Assembly: GCA_020073665.1 (NCBI GenBank)
Contig: JAIQEU010000020.1
Location: 62,001-126,000 of the forward strand
DNA: 64,000 bases
DNA from: Terriglobia bacterium
GTDB lineage: Bacteria; Acidobacteriota; Terriglobia; Terriglobales; Acidobacteriaceae
Direction of reading: 5' to 3'
The translations under genes were made by a program, and so were the position numbers. Under the pieces are notes generated by a model. The model saw only the letters and a list, made by a program, of their open reading frames with translations. It did not search any database and had not been told where the DNA came from. Position 1 is the first letter of the stretch. Every line of letters starts with the position of its first letter. Below are positions 8,071-15,469 of the stretch, piece by piece.

Positions 8071-9117
8071 ATGACACAGGAGAATTTCCATCCCCTCGCG
8101 GATTATTCCTCAGGTGTGGTTCAACCCGGCGCAGCCGGCGCGCTCGACGACTCAGCGTTGCTGGATGCGTACTCGCGCGCGGTAGTTGAGGCGGCTGAAA
8201 AGATCAGTCCATCGGTAATCAAGATTGACGTCGCGCAGGCAGGCCGCAGCCGTTCTGGACAGCCGACGGAACGCCAGGGCGGCGGCTCGGGCTTCATCTT
8301 TACTCCCGACGGGCTGGCGCTCACTAACAGCCACGTGGTTCACGGGGCAAAGCGCATCGAGGTTTCGCTCGCCGACGGGCGCCGCTTCCCTGCCCACACG
8401 GTTGGCGATGATCCCGCCACCGACCTGGCCGTGATCCGCCTGGGTGTACCCAGCAACGATGTCGCCAGCCTGGTGGCCGCGCCGCTGGGCGATTCGCAGA
8501 AGCTGCGTGTGGGCCAGCTGGCGATCGCCATTGGCAATCCCTACGGTTTTCAGTACACGGTGACTGCCGGAGTGGTGAGTGCGTTGGGGCGATCGCTGCG
8601 CTCGTATTCGGGGAGATTGATTGAAGACGTAATCCAGACCGACGCGGCGCTGAATCCCGGCAATTCCGGCGGGCCGCTGGTAACGTCCGATGGCATGGTC
8701 GTGGGGGTGAATACGGCGACCATCCTGGGCGCGCAGGGTTTGTGCTTTGCCATCGGCATCAATACCGCGAAATTCGTTGCCAGCCGACTGCTGAGTGAAG
8801 GCCGCATCCGGCGCAGTTACATCGGAGTAGAGGCCCAGACCGTTCCGCTGCACCGCCGGCTGGTGCGCTTTTACGATCTGCAGCGGGAGAGCGGCGTGGT
8901 GGTTATCTCGGTGACTGACGGCAGCCCTGCAGCGAAAGCGGGCCTGCGCGAAGGCGACGTGATTATCAGCTTGGATGGCAAGGCTGTGGCGGGTGTGGAT
9001 GATCTGCATCGGTTGCTGACGGATGCGCGGGTGGGCGTGGGCACACCACTGACCGTGCTGCGGCGGACGGAGAAGCTGGATGTCAATGTGGTGTTGAGAG
9101 AGTTCTCGGAGGACTAG
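8071..9117 (+). CDS. HtrA/DegP-like trypsin-type protease with one PDZ domain
   Basis: 348 residues. The catalytic triad is complete: His88 (TNSHVVHG), Asp118 (DPATDLAVIRLG) and Ser199 (NPGNSGGPL). A single PDZ domain follows (about 245-340; SYIGVEAQT, GSPAAKAGLREGDVIISLDG). There is no signal peptide or membrane anchor at the N-terminus, unlike normal periplasmic HtrA, and no other start nearby would supply one. It may therefore be a cytoplasmic protease. The gene lies 32 bp behind the hemerythrin-like gene. Confidence 0.9.
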   Translation: MTQENFHPLADYSSGVVQPGAAGALDDSALLDAYSRAVVEAAEKISPSVIKIDVAQAGRSRSGQPTERQGGGSGFIFTPDGLALTNSHVVHGAKRIEVSLADGRRFPAHTVGDDPATDLAVIRLGVPSNDVASLVAAPLGDSQKLRVGQLAIAIGNPYGFQYTVTAGVVSALGRSLRSYSGRLIEDVIQTDAALNPGNSGGPLVTSDGMVVGVNTATILGAQGLCFAIGINTAKFVASRLLSEGRIRRSYIGVEAQTVPLHRRLVRFYDLQRESGVVVISVTDGSPAAKAGLREGDVIISLDGKAVAGVDDLHRLLTDARVGVGTPLTVLRRTEKLDVNVVLREFSED

Positions 9118-9155
9118 AGAGAGCCTTCTAACTTCAGCTATTCGATTCGCATGGC

Positions 9156-9179
9156 GCGGGGCGGGTCGCCCGCGCCCAC
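9156..9179. repeat. GC-rich hairpin
   Basis: A GGGCGGG...CCCGCGCCC-type imperfect stem in the gap between the protease gene and uppS. It may terminate the upstream transcript. No T-run follows, so Rho-independent termination is doubtful. Confidence 0.3.
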
Positions 9180-9247
9180 ACGTGCATTTCCAGTCATTGC
9201 ACGCCCCTTCCTCCCTGTGTTAACTTCAACCATCAGCAGAGGTTAGC

Positions 9248-10057
9248 TTGCAAGCGACAATTCCTGCCGGGCTGGATCGCAAGGAGGCGGAAGTTTACCT
9301 GCGACTGGATCCGAACCGGCTCCCAAAACACATTGCGATCATCATGGACGGCAACGGCCGCTGGGCGAAGCGGCGGCATTTGCCGCGCGTGGCCGGACAC
9401 CGCGCTGGAGTGGCCTCGGTGCGCTCCACCGTCGAGACCGCGGCCCGCGTCAAGATTCCTTCGCTCACGCTCTACGCTTTCTCCGAGGAGAACTGGAAAA
9501 AACGTCCCAAGAGCGAAGTCGATTTCCTGATGGGCCTGCTGTGCCGCTACCTGAAGCAGGAAGTTCCCACGCTGAACAAGAACAACATCCGCCTGGAGTA
9601 CATCGGGCGGTTGCACGAGCTTCCCCCGGTGGTACAGAAGAAGATGGAAGAGGCGCGGCAAGCTACCTCGACCAACACCGGCATGGTGCTGACGCTGGCG
9701 CTCAACTACAGCGCGCGCAGCGAAATTGTGGACGCTTTCCGTTCCATCGTCGACGCCGCCGCCCGCAACGGCGGGCTCGACCACATGGAGATCGACGAAG
9801 AGTCGGTGTCCCGCCATCTCTACACTCGCCACCTGCCGGATCCCGACCTGGTGATCCGTACCAGCGGCGAAATGCGGCTGAGCAACTTTCTGCTGTGGCA
9901 GCTGGCGTATGCGGAAATTTACGTCACTCCCACGCTTTGGCCGGAATTCCGAGGAGTGCACCTGCTGGAGGGTATCGCCGAATACCAGAAGCGCGAACGC
10001 CGCTACGGCGGGCTGGCCGACCACGACCACCACCACGCCTCCAAGGCGCGGAGCTAG
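9248..10057 (+). CDS. uppS: Isoprenyl transferase (undecaprenyl-PP synthase)
   Basis: 269 residues, slightly longer than E. coli UppS through an N-terminal extension. It condenses IPP onto farnesyl-PP to form the C55 lipid carrier for peptidoglycan. Motifs: IIMDGNGRWAKRR with the Mg-binding Asp, LTLYAFSEENWKRP-like region, and DLVIRTSGEMRLSNFLLWQL followed by EIYVTPTLWPEF. Translation starts at TTG 9248, with GAGG 6 bp upstream; no better start covers the conserved N-terminus. It is the first gene of the uppS-cdsA-dxr-rseP block. Confidence 0.95.
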   Translation: MQATIPAGLDRKEAEVYLRLDPNRLPKHIAIIMDGNGRWAKRRHLPRVAGHRAGVASVRSTVETAARVKIPSLTLYAFSEENWKKRPKSEVDFLMGLLCRYLKQEVPTLNKNNIRLEYIGRLHELPPVVQKKMEEARQATSTNTGMVLTLALNYSARSEIVDAFRSIVDAAARNGGLDHMEIDEESVSRHLYTRHLPDPDLVIRTSGEMRLSNFLLWQLAYAEIYVTPTLWPEFRGVHLLEGIAEYQKRERRYGGLADHDHHHASKARS

Positions 10058-10062
10058 GCCAC

Positions 10063-10962
10063 TTGCACCTGCTCAAACGAGTCGCCACCGCGGTGGTCCT
10101 GATCCCGATCGTCCTGCTGCTGGTGCTGCGCGCACCTGTGCCGGTGCTGGCCGTGGTGACGGCGGTGGTGGCGCTGCTGACCATCCATGAACTGCTGAAG
10201 CTCACCGAGGCTTACGGGGTGCGCCCGTTTCGCCGGCCGACTTACGTTTTCGTGGCGCTGTTTTTCGTGCTGCTGGCTGTGAACCCGGCGGACAAGCCGG
10301 TGCTGTCGACAGCCATCTTCGTCTACACCGTGGGATTTGCGGCGGCGATTGCTGCGTTTGTGTTTCTGGTGGTCGGGATGCGCTCGCTTGATCTGCATAC
10401 GGCGTTCCCGGCAGCAGCGGCTTCGGTGTTTGCGTTCTGTTACGTGGCGCTGCCGCTGGGATTCCTGGTCCAGTTGCGCCAGCAATGGTCGGGAGCGTTT
10501 CTACTTTTGTACTTACTGCTGCTGGTGTGGGCGGGAGACGTCTTCGCCTACTTTGTAGGCCGCTCACTGGGCCGTCACCTGATGTCGCCGAGAATCAGTC
10601 CCAAGAAGACCTGGGAGGGTGCGCTGGCATCCCTAATTGCGAGCCTGGTGGTAGGCATGCTGCTCTACAACTACGCGCTGCCCATCTGCACCTGGCTTCT
10701 GAATGCGCACCTGATCGAACGGCGCGACGGGTTCTTTGCTTTGGAGAAGCCGCCTTTGTGGCCGACACTTCTGCTCTCGGCGGCCATTAACATCGCGGCC
10801 CAGTTGGGCGACCTGGTGGAGTCGCTGATCAAGCGCGGCGCCGGAGTGAAGGATTCGGGAGCGATCCTGCCGGGCCATGGCGGCATGCTTGACCGTATCG
10901 ATGCCCTGCTCTTTGCCGCTCCAGTGCTGTGGTACTATGCGGCTTGGCGCGTGATGCAATAA
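10063..10962 (+). CDS. cdsA: Phosphatidate cytidylyltransferase
   Basis: 299 residues from TTG 10063, 5 bp after uppS. The open frame runs further upstream, but inside uppS and without any family resemblance. A polytopic membrane enzyme that makes CDP-diacylglycerol from phosphatidate and CTP. About eight hydrophobic segments are visible. The C-terminal signature is present: SLIKRGAGVKDSGAILPGHG followed by GMLDRIDALLFAAP. Also seen: SPKKTWEGALAS before the signature. The start is uncertain by a few codons, though HLLKRVATAVVLIPIVLL is a typical N-terminus. Confidence 0.93.
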   Translation: MHLLKRVATAVVLIPIVLLLVLRAPVPVLAVVTAVVALLTIHELLKLTEAYGVRPFRRPTYVFVALFFVLLAVNPADKPVLSTAIFVYTVGFAAAIAAFVFLVVGMRSLDLHTAFPAAAASVFAFCYVALPLGFLVQLRQQWSGAFLLLYLLLLVWAGDVFAYFVGRSLGRHLMSPRISPKKTWEGALASLIASLVVGMLLYNYALPICTWLLNAHLIERRDGFFALEKPPLWPTLLLSAAINIAAQLGDLVESLIKRGAGVKDSGAILPGHGGMLDRIDALLFAAPVLWYYAAWRVMQ

Positions 10963-10973
10963 AAGAACATAAT

Positions 10974-11027
10974 CACAGAGGACACGGAGAAGCTTCAGAC
11001 GTTCCGCGAGTCACGCATACCTCTGTG
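10974..11027. repeat. Short inverted repeat between cdsA and dxr
   Basis: CACAGAGG (10974-10981) and its exact complement CCTCTGTG (11020-11027) flank 38 bp. The left arm continues as an imperfect 9-bp repeat (CACAGAGGA, CACGGAGAA). It could form a hairpin in the mRNA between cdsA and dxr. Its role is unknown. Confidence 0.4.
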
Positions 11028-11069
11028 GTCCCCCAAGTGTTCTGTGGATAATAATTTCTTCCCGTACTC

Positions 11070-12281
11070 ATGAAGCGTATCGCCATCCTGGGCTCGACCG
11101 GTTCCATCGGCCGCAGCACTCTCAGCGTAGTGGAGTCCTACCCGGAGCGGTTCCAGGTCATCTCTCTTGCTGCCGGCAGCAATCTCGACGCTGCTTTCGA
11201 GCAGGCGCGGCGCTGGAAGCCGCGGATCATTTCCATGGCCACCGAGGCCGACGCCGAAATTCTGCGGTCGCGCCTGAAAACAACGGATGCGAGTACGGTG
11301 GAAGTGATTTTCGGCCCGGCGGGAAACGTGCGCGTGGCCACGCATCCCGAAGCTGATTTCGTGGTCAGCGCCATTGTCGGCGTCGCCGGACTGGAAGCCA
11401 CCTACGAAGCGGTGCGGGCGGGTAAAACCATCGGCTTGGCCAACAAAGAGTGCATGGTCGCAGCCGGAGAGTTGATCACGGCCGAGGCGCGACGCCAGGG
11501 CAAGCCGCTTCTGCCTATCGACAGTGAACATAACGCTGTGCACCAGTGCATGCGCGGGGGACGGATCGAGGAAGTGCAGCGCATCTGGCTGACGGCTTCC
11601 GGCGGACCCTTTCGGAACACCCCAAAGTCGCAATTTGCTTCCATTTCGGTGGAACAGGCTTTGAACCATCCCACGTGGAAAATGGGACGCCGCATCACCA
11701 TCGATTCGGCAACTTTGATGAACAAGGGCTTTGAGGTGATTGAGGCCTGCCGTTTGTTCAACTTGCCGCCGGAGCAGGTGCAGGTGATCGTGCATCCGCA
11801 ATCTACCATTCACTCCATGGTGGAGTTCGTGGATGGCAGCATACTTGCTCAGTTTTCAGTAACAGACATGAGGTTGCCGATTTTGTACGCGTTAACGTAT
11901 CCAGAACGGGTGGCATCGGATATGCGCTTCCCGGTCATGGACTTACGGCACCTCGAATTCAGTCCCCCGGATATGGAAAAATTTCCTTGTCTGCGGCTGG
12001 CTTATGAAGCGGCCGGGGCGGGTGGCGCAAAGCCAGTGGCTTTAAACGCCGCCGATGAAGTAGCCGTCGCTGCATTCCTGGATGGTTGCATCGGTTTCGA
12101 CGAGATTCCGCAGGTGATTGAAGCGGTTCTTTCTGCAACGCCTGCCGGGAAAATGGAATCTATAAAAGTGGTGCTGGAAGCAGATGCTGGGGCGCGCCAA
12201 GCTGCTCGTGACCAGATACAGAAGTTGGGCGGGAAGTCCGCAGTAGCGCGGCCGGTTTCCGCCGGATTGCGCGGGGAGTAG
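11070..12281 (+). CDS. dxr: 1-deoxy-D-xylulose 5-phosphate reductoisomerase
   Basis: 403 residues, complete. It converts DXP to MEP with NADPH, the committed step of the non-mevalonate isoprenoid pathway. Motifs: GSTGSIGRSTL (NADPH), GLANKECMVAAGELI, PIDSEHNAVHQCM (metal-binding Asp/Glu), ASGGPFR, HPTWKMGRRITIDSATLMNK and VHPQSTIHSMVEF. It lies between cdsA and rseP, a common bacterial order. No clear Shine-Dalgarno sequence precedes the ATG. Confidence 0.97.
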   Translation: MKRIAILGSTGSIGRSTLSVVESYPERFQVISLAAGSNLDAAFEQARRWKPRIISMATEADAEILRSRLKTTDASTVEVIFGPAGNVRVATHPEADFVVSAIVGVAGLEATYEAVRAGKTIGLANKECMVAAGELITAEARRQGKPLLPIDSEHNAVHQCMRGGRIEEVQRIWLTASGGPFRNTPKSQFASISVEQALNHPTWKMGRRITIDSATLMNKGFEVIEACRLFNLPPEQVQVIVHPQSTIHSMVEFVDGSILAQFSVTDMRLPILYALTYPERVASDMRFPVMDLRHLEFSPPDMEKFPCLRLAYEAAGAGGAKPVALNAADEVAVAAFLDGCIGFDEIPQVIEAVLSATPAGKMESIKVVLEADAGARQAARDQIQKLGGKSAVARPVSAGLRGE

Positions 12282-12292
12282 CAGAACACACT

Positions 12293-13639
12293 ATGTCGGG
12301 ATTCTTTACCGCAGTGCTGGCAGTCGGCGTGGTTCTGGGATTCATGATCCTGATCCACGAGTTCGGCCATTACGCCGCAGCCAAATTGCTGGGCGTTCGG
12401 GTCGAGGTTTTCTCCATCGGTTTCGGCAAGCGGCTGCTGGGCTTCCGCCGCGGCGACACCGATTACCGCATTGCGGCCATTCCGCTGGGCGGCTACGTGA
12501 AGATGAGCGGCGAGAATCCCATGGATGAGCGCACCGGGGATCCCGCGGAATTCATGTCGCACCCACGCTGGCATCGCTTCATCATTGCCATCGCCGGCCC
12601 GTCCATGAACATTTTGCTCGCTGTTGGCTTGCTGGCAGTGGTGTACATGGTGCACTACGAGTACCCGGCATTCCTCGACAAGCCCGCGGTGATCGCGTGG
12701 GTGAAGCACGATTCCGCCGCCGCGCAAGCCGGGTTGCAATCCGGGGACCGCATTATCCGCATCGACGACATTGAGAATCCCACCTGGGACCAGGTCTATC
12801 CCAAGGTGATGCTCAGTCCCAACCAGCCCATGGACATCACCATCCAGCGTGGCGCCGAGAGCTTCCAGAAGACCATCACACCCAAGCCGGTAACCGCATC
12901 GGAGGTAGGTTCGGCGGGCTGGTACGCCGAGCAATCCGTGATTGTGGGTGACATGGAGTCGGACATGCCCGCCGCAAAAGCGGGCATTAAAGAAGGCGAC
13001 CGGATCGTGGCCATGGACGGGAAGCCGTTGCCCTCGATCGATACCATGATCGAAAGCCTGCAGGACACCAAGGATAAGCCGGTGGACTTCACCATCGTCC
13101 GCGACGGACGGGAGCTTCATTTCCGGGTGCAGCCGGTGCTGGCGAAGACGGAAGACGCCAACGAACAGCGCTATCGCATCGGGTTCCAGACTTCGACGGA
13201 AATGAAAACTGGCCGCCTGCCGCTGGCTGCGGCTTTTGAGCGCTCGCTCGAAGACAACAAGAAGACGTCGCTGATGATCCTGGAGCTGGTGCAGAAGCTG
13301 CTGCAGGGAAAAGTTTCGCCGCGCACCATTGAGGGACCCATCGGCATCGGCCGCGCCGCCGGACAAGCCGCCAGCGAGAAGGGCTGGACGCCGCTGATGG
13401 AACTGACCGCGGCCATCAGCCTGAACCTGGGCATCTTCAACCTGCTTCCCATCCCCATTCTGGATGGCGGCGTGATCCTGCTGCTGGTGATAGAGGGCTT
13501 CATGCGGCGGGACATCAGCTTGCGCATCAAGGAACGGATTTACCAGGCCGCATTCGTCTTCCTGGTGCTGTTCGCGGTGATGGTGATTTATAACGACATG
13601 GTGAAGACCATTCCGGGGCTGGCGCAGAGACTGCCGTAG
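12293..13639 (+). CDS. rseP: RIP metalloprotease RseP (site-2 protease)
   Basis: 448-residue membrane zinc protease. HEFGH lies in ILIHEFGHYAAAKLLGVRVE (first membrane segment). Two PDZ domains follow in the periplasmic part (around VKHDSAAAQAGLQSGDRIIR and DMPAAKAGIKEGDRIVAMDG). The third zinc ligand is in NLLPIPILDGGVILL. It cleaves membrane-bound anti-sigma factors and clears signal peptides. It follows dxr after 11 bp. A strong terminator-like hairpin lies 27 bp after the stop, so the operon probably ends here. Confidence 0.95.
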   Translation: MSGFFTAVLAVGVVLGFMILIHEFGHYAAAKLLGVRVEVFSIGFGKRLLGFRRGDTDYRIAAIPLGGYVKMSGENPMDERTGDPAEFMSHPRWHRFIIAIAGPSMNILLAVGLLAVVYMVHYEYPAFLDKPAVIAWVKHDSAAAQAGLQSGDRIIRIDDIENPTWDQVYPKVMLSPNQPMDITIQRGAESFQKTITPKPVTASEVGSAGWYAEQSVIVGDMESDMPAAKAGIKEGDRIVAMDGKPLPSIDTMIESLQDTKDKPVDFTIVRDGRELHFRVQPVLAKTEDANEQRYRIGFQTSTEMKTGRLPLAAAFERSLEDNKKTSLMILELVQKLLQGKVSPRTIEGPIGIGRAAGQAASEKGWTPLMELTAAISLNLGIFNLLPIPILDGGVILLLVIEGFMRRDISLRIKERIYQAAFVFLVLFAVMVIYNDMVKTIPGLAQRLP

Positions 13640-13642
13640 AGC

Positions 13643-13656
13643 GTTTCTGGTTTCTG
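13643..13656 (+). repeat. Two heptamer units GTTTCTG after rseP
   Basis: Two adjacent identical 7-bp units, three bases after the rseP TAG stop. On its own this is weak. It is listed because its position and period match the heptamer arrays elsewhere, and the word is close to that at 125-145. Confidence 0.3.
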
Positions 13657-13665
13657 AAAGTCCAA

Positions 13666-13702
13666 GGGCACGGCCCAGAGCCGTGCCCCTTCCTTTTTCC
13701 CT
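13666..13702 (+). terminator. Rho-independent terminator of the uppS-rseP block
   Basis: Perfect 9-bp stem GGGCACGGC (13666-13674), 5-base loop, complement 13680-13688. A pyrimidine tract with TTTTT follows. Confidence 0.8.
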
Positions 13703-13822
13703 TCTGTTGCGCACGTCGTTTCCCCCGCTCTCTCCCGAACAATTAAGATCAGGTTTGCGGTTCGGCTGTCGCAGTCGCGGATTGTCCAGTCCCAAATCCC
13801 AACTGGGACGGGGCCGTGGAAT

Positions 13823-13870
13823 CCCACCCTTCAACAAACGAAGGGTGGGGCACCCGGCGGGCCACCCGCC
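13823..13870. repeat. Tandem REP-like hairpins
   Basis: A perfect 10-bp stem CCCACCCTTC (13823-13832) with a 7-base loop (complement 13840-13849) is followed by GGCGGG/CCCGCC (13856-13870). The second hairpin is the exact reverse complement of one at 15013-15027, so the two flank the small-gene cassette in inverted orientation. GGGGCACCC, which joins the two hairpins, also ends the 43-bp repeats near 15.1 and 15.3 kb. Confidence 0.6.
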
Positions 13871-13877
13871 GGTCTTT

Positions 13878-14237
13878 TCACCTAAGCTGATGCCAGGACC
13901 GAAATGGCAACAAAGCTGGCAAGCAAACGATCAGGCCGACTGCAACGTTCAACAAATCTAGGGGCATTTGGTGCCTGATCAGTGAGTTAACCGTCCATAG
14001 CAAGCCGACGCCCACTAGTGGAATCGCAAAGAGCACAGCAGCCCACTTGCGAAGGCGAATCAACCCGAGACCAACGACGACAGCGTACAGAGAGAATAAA
14101 ATGAGGGGCCAGTAATTCGGACCCCCGTAATACAAGTGGGCACGAAGGTTCAAAAGAAAAAGCAGTAGGAGTACTGCAGCGAACCCGATGGTTAGAAAAC
14201 CGAGCCCACGACAGAATGTTGCATCGGTTCGCATCAT
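13878..14237 (-). CDS. Small four-helix membrane protein
   Basis: 119 residues with about four membrane segments: GFLTIGFAAVLLLLFLLNL, YWPLILFSLYAVVVGLGLI, WAAVLFAIPLVGVGLLWTV and LNVAVGLIVCLPALLPF. The ATG overlaps the stop of the upstream frame by 4 bp, so it was translated with that gene. I do not recognise a family. The coupling to a toxin-tail-like frame suggests an immunity protein, but this is a hypothesis. GC content is visibly lower than in flanking housekeeping genes. Confidence 0.65.
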   Translation of the reverse strand: MMRTDATFCRGLGFLTIGFAAVLLLLFLLNLRAHLYYGGPNYWPLILFSLYAVVVGLGLIRLRKWAAVLFAIPLVGVGLLWTVNSLIRHQMPLDLLNVAVGLIVCLPALLPFRSWHQLR

Positions 14238-14739
14238 TGGCAGTTCTCCTTCATGAATTGTGGTGTGAAGATGTCAGAGAAGGTGCTGAATGGGGACAGA
14301 GTCTGACCCAGCGTATTTGCCTCAGCCCAATCGGTAAACGGTAAATAGTTCGTTATCGGCGCGCGCCAGTGGCCAGTCGTAATCCAGTCCAGATCAGCTT
14401 GCCACCTACGTACGCTGCAGTGTTTCCCCACGGCGTTAAGCTCGGGCCGGAGGCCTGTATAACCGTGTACCAGTCGACCTTGATCGGTCCTCGGGGCGTG
14501 TCGATCGGCGGAGTGTTTGAACTGTTGAATGGCTGAACTGTTCCGTCCCCGAAGCCGATGGCGGACATTAGAGCCGCAATGGTCGTTCCATATTTCTGTT
14601 CTCTGGCGAGTAGAGTCTGTGCGGCCTTGCACTGTGCGGGTGTCAGCTTCCTGTTGTTTGCGGCATTAACTTCGGTTGCGGAAGATTCCTTTGCCGCGCC
14701 ACCAGCAGTATGGCGTGTACAAAACAGCAAAGCTGGCAA
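14234..14739 (-). pseudogene. Frameshifted gene, possibly a polymorphic-toxin (Rhs-like) C-terminal fragment
   Basis: Two minus-strand frames each carry half of a protein-like sequence. The first (down to 14353) has LTPAQCKAAQTLLAREQKYG and VDWYTVIQASG. The second (from about 14390 down to 14234) has TTGHWRAPITNYLPFTDWAE and FSDIFTPQFMKENC. A shift near 14380-14395, in a locally repetitive stretch (GGACTGGATTACGACTGGCC), would join them. The distal frame overlaps the next ATG by 4 bp, so it is real. The sequence reminds me of C-terminal tails of Rhs-type proteins, but I cannot confirm this. The N-terminus is unclear and overlaps the upstream 67-residue gene. Mutation or sequence error are both possible. 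Confidence 0.45.
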
Positions 14740-14869
14740 TGGCTACCACAATCCCTAGAGTTCCACCAAAGCGGCTGCCGAACCACTCTACACCGAACCA
14801 CACAGTGCCAAACAGCATCAGGCCTTCGACCAGCTTGAGGCGATCTATCCATTCCATCGGCCGATTCAT
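14666..14869 (-). CDS. Small two-helix membrane protein
   Basis: 67 residues from the ATG at 14869, chosen because a perfect AGGAGG lies 5 bp upstream. Two membrane segments are visible (GLMLFGTVWFGVEWFG and GTLGIVVAIASFAVLYTPYC), with a basic C-terminus. The family is unknown. It is the first gene of the small minus-strand cassette and overlaps the next (frameshifted) frame. Confidence 0.6.
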   Translation of the reverse strand: MNRPMEWIDRLKLVEGLMLFGTVWFGVEWFGSRFGGTLGIVVAIASFAVLYTPYCWWRGKGIFRNRS

Positions 14870-15061
14870 CTGCACCTCCTGACATCGGAAAAGTGTTAAT
14901 AGCAAGCGCTAATGACATTTGCAGCTGCCTTAGCCTCCTGCCCCATTAAGGAGGCTTCACTTCTAATTGCGCTCCAGTTCGTAATGGCATACTGAATATT
15001 GTTCCAGGACACGGCGGGTGGCCCGCCTCTGCGCCGCCATTGTAAGCCATCTGTATAAAAA

Positions 15062-15104
15062 CGAGGGTGCCCCGCTCCTTGCGTTTTTTTGCAAGGGGCG
15101 GGTG
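15062..15104 (+). repeat. Left 43-bp terminal inverted repeat
   Basis: Identical to the reverse complement of 15331-15373 over all 43 bases; the match stops at both ends. The arm itself folds: CCTTGC and GCAAGG pair around a T-rich loop, extended by GC pairs. Each arm is thus a hairpin, and the two arms can also pair with each other across 226 bp. Confidence 0.9.
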
Positions 15105-15330
15105 TGTGCGGCGTCACAGAACTTTCCTCCCTGGTGGCTCTACGATCCGCCCACAGGCCTCAAGGTCGGAAGCGACCCACGGCGCCGGAGACTTGCACTT
15201 CATCCCTGGCAGTGGCCATCCGCAGCGGGTTTGGCTCGGTACACCCCGATGCCGTGATCTGGTCTTAGCCGGTTAGAACAGACGCAGCAAAAATATCGAA
15301 TCAGGACGCCAGCCGCATAGCCAATGCCGG

Positions 15331-15373
15331 CACCCGCCCCTTGCAAAAAAACGCAAGGAGCGGGGCACCCTCG
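15331..15373 (-). repeat. Right 43-bp terminal inverted repeat
   Basis: Exact inverted copy of 15062-15104. The flanks show at most AAA on both sides as a possible target duplication, which is too short to be conclusive. The structure resembles a MITE or a paired REP element (BIME-like). Confidence 0.9.
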
Positions 15374-15469
15374 AAAGTAGGGACGAAAACACAAGGCCTG
15401 GCCACGCGCCTCACGGGCTGATAGCCGACAGCGGAGAGCCGCTTTTCCCATGCTAAACTAGTACTTCCC

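Larger units (their letters stand above)
14870..15469. other. 600-bp gene-poor region before ispG
   Basis: No convincing gene or RNA gene was found. It holds a GGCGGG/CCCGCC hairpin (15013-15027) and a 312-bp block bounded by perfect 43-bp inverted repeats (15062-15373). The last 95 bp should carry the ispG promoter. The part between the repeats shows no open frame with protein-like sequence on either strand; a local GGTCG/CGACC hairpin there superficially resembles an SRP tetraloop but lacks the conserved core. Confidence 0.5.

Noticed and set aside
9541-10062. A longer open frame upstream of cdsA, giving a 473-residue protein
   Set aside because: It lies wholly inside uppS in another frame and has no membrane or family character; cdsA starts properly at 10063.
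11820-12281. Possible rearrangement at the 3' end of dxr, suggested by a slight change in base composition
   Set aside because: The protein sequence continues as a normal Dxr C-terminal domain of the right length.
12002-13837. A 611-codon minus-strand open frame opposite rseP
   Set aside because: Antisense shadow of dxr/rseP, produced by high GC; the sequence is His/Arg/Gln-rich and not protein-like.
15130-15200. GGTCG-GAAG-CGACC hairpin resembling the SRP RNA tetraloop region
   Set aside because: The conserved SRP core (AGGTCCGGAAGGAAGCAGCC type) and flanking helix are absent.
15200-15451. 83-codon minus-strand frame inside the inverted-repeat element
   Set aside because: Crosses one repeat arm, is Cys/Gly/Arg-rich and has no ribosome site; no sign of coding.
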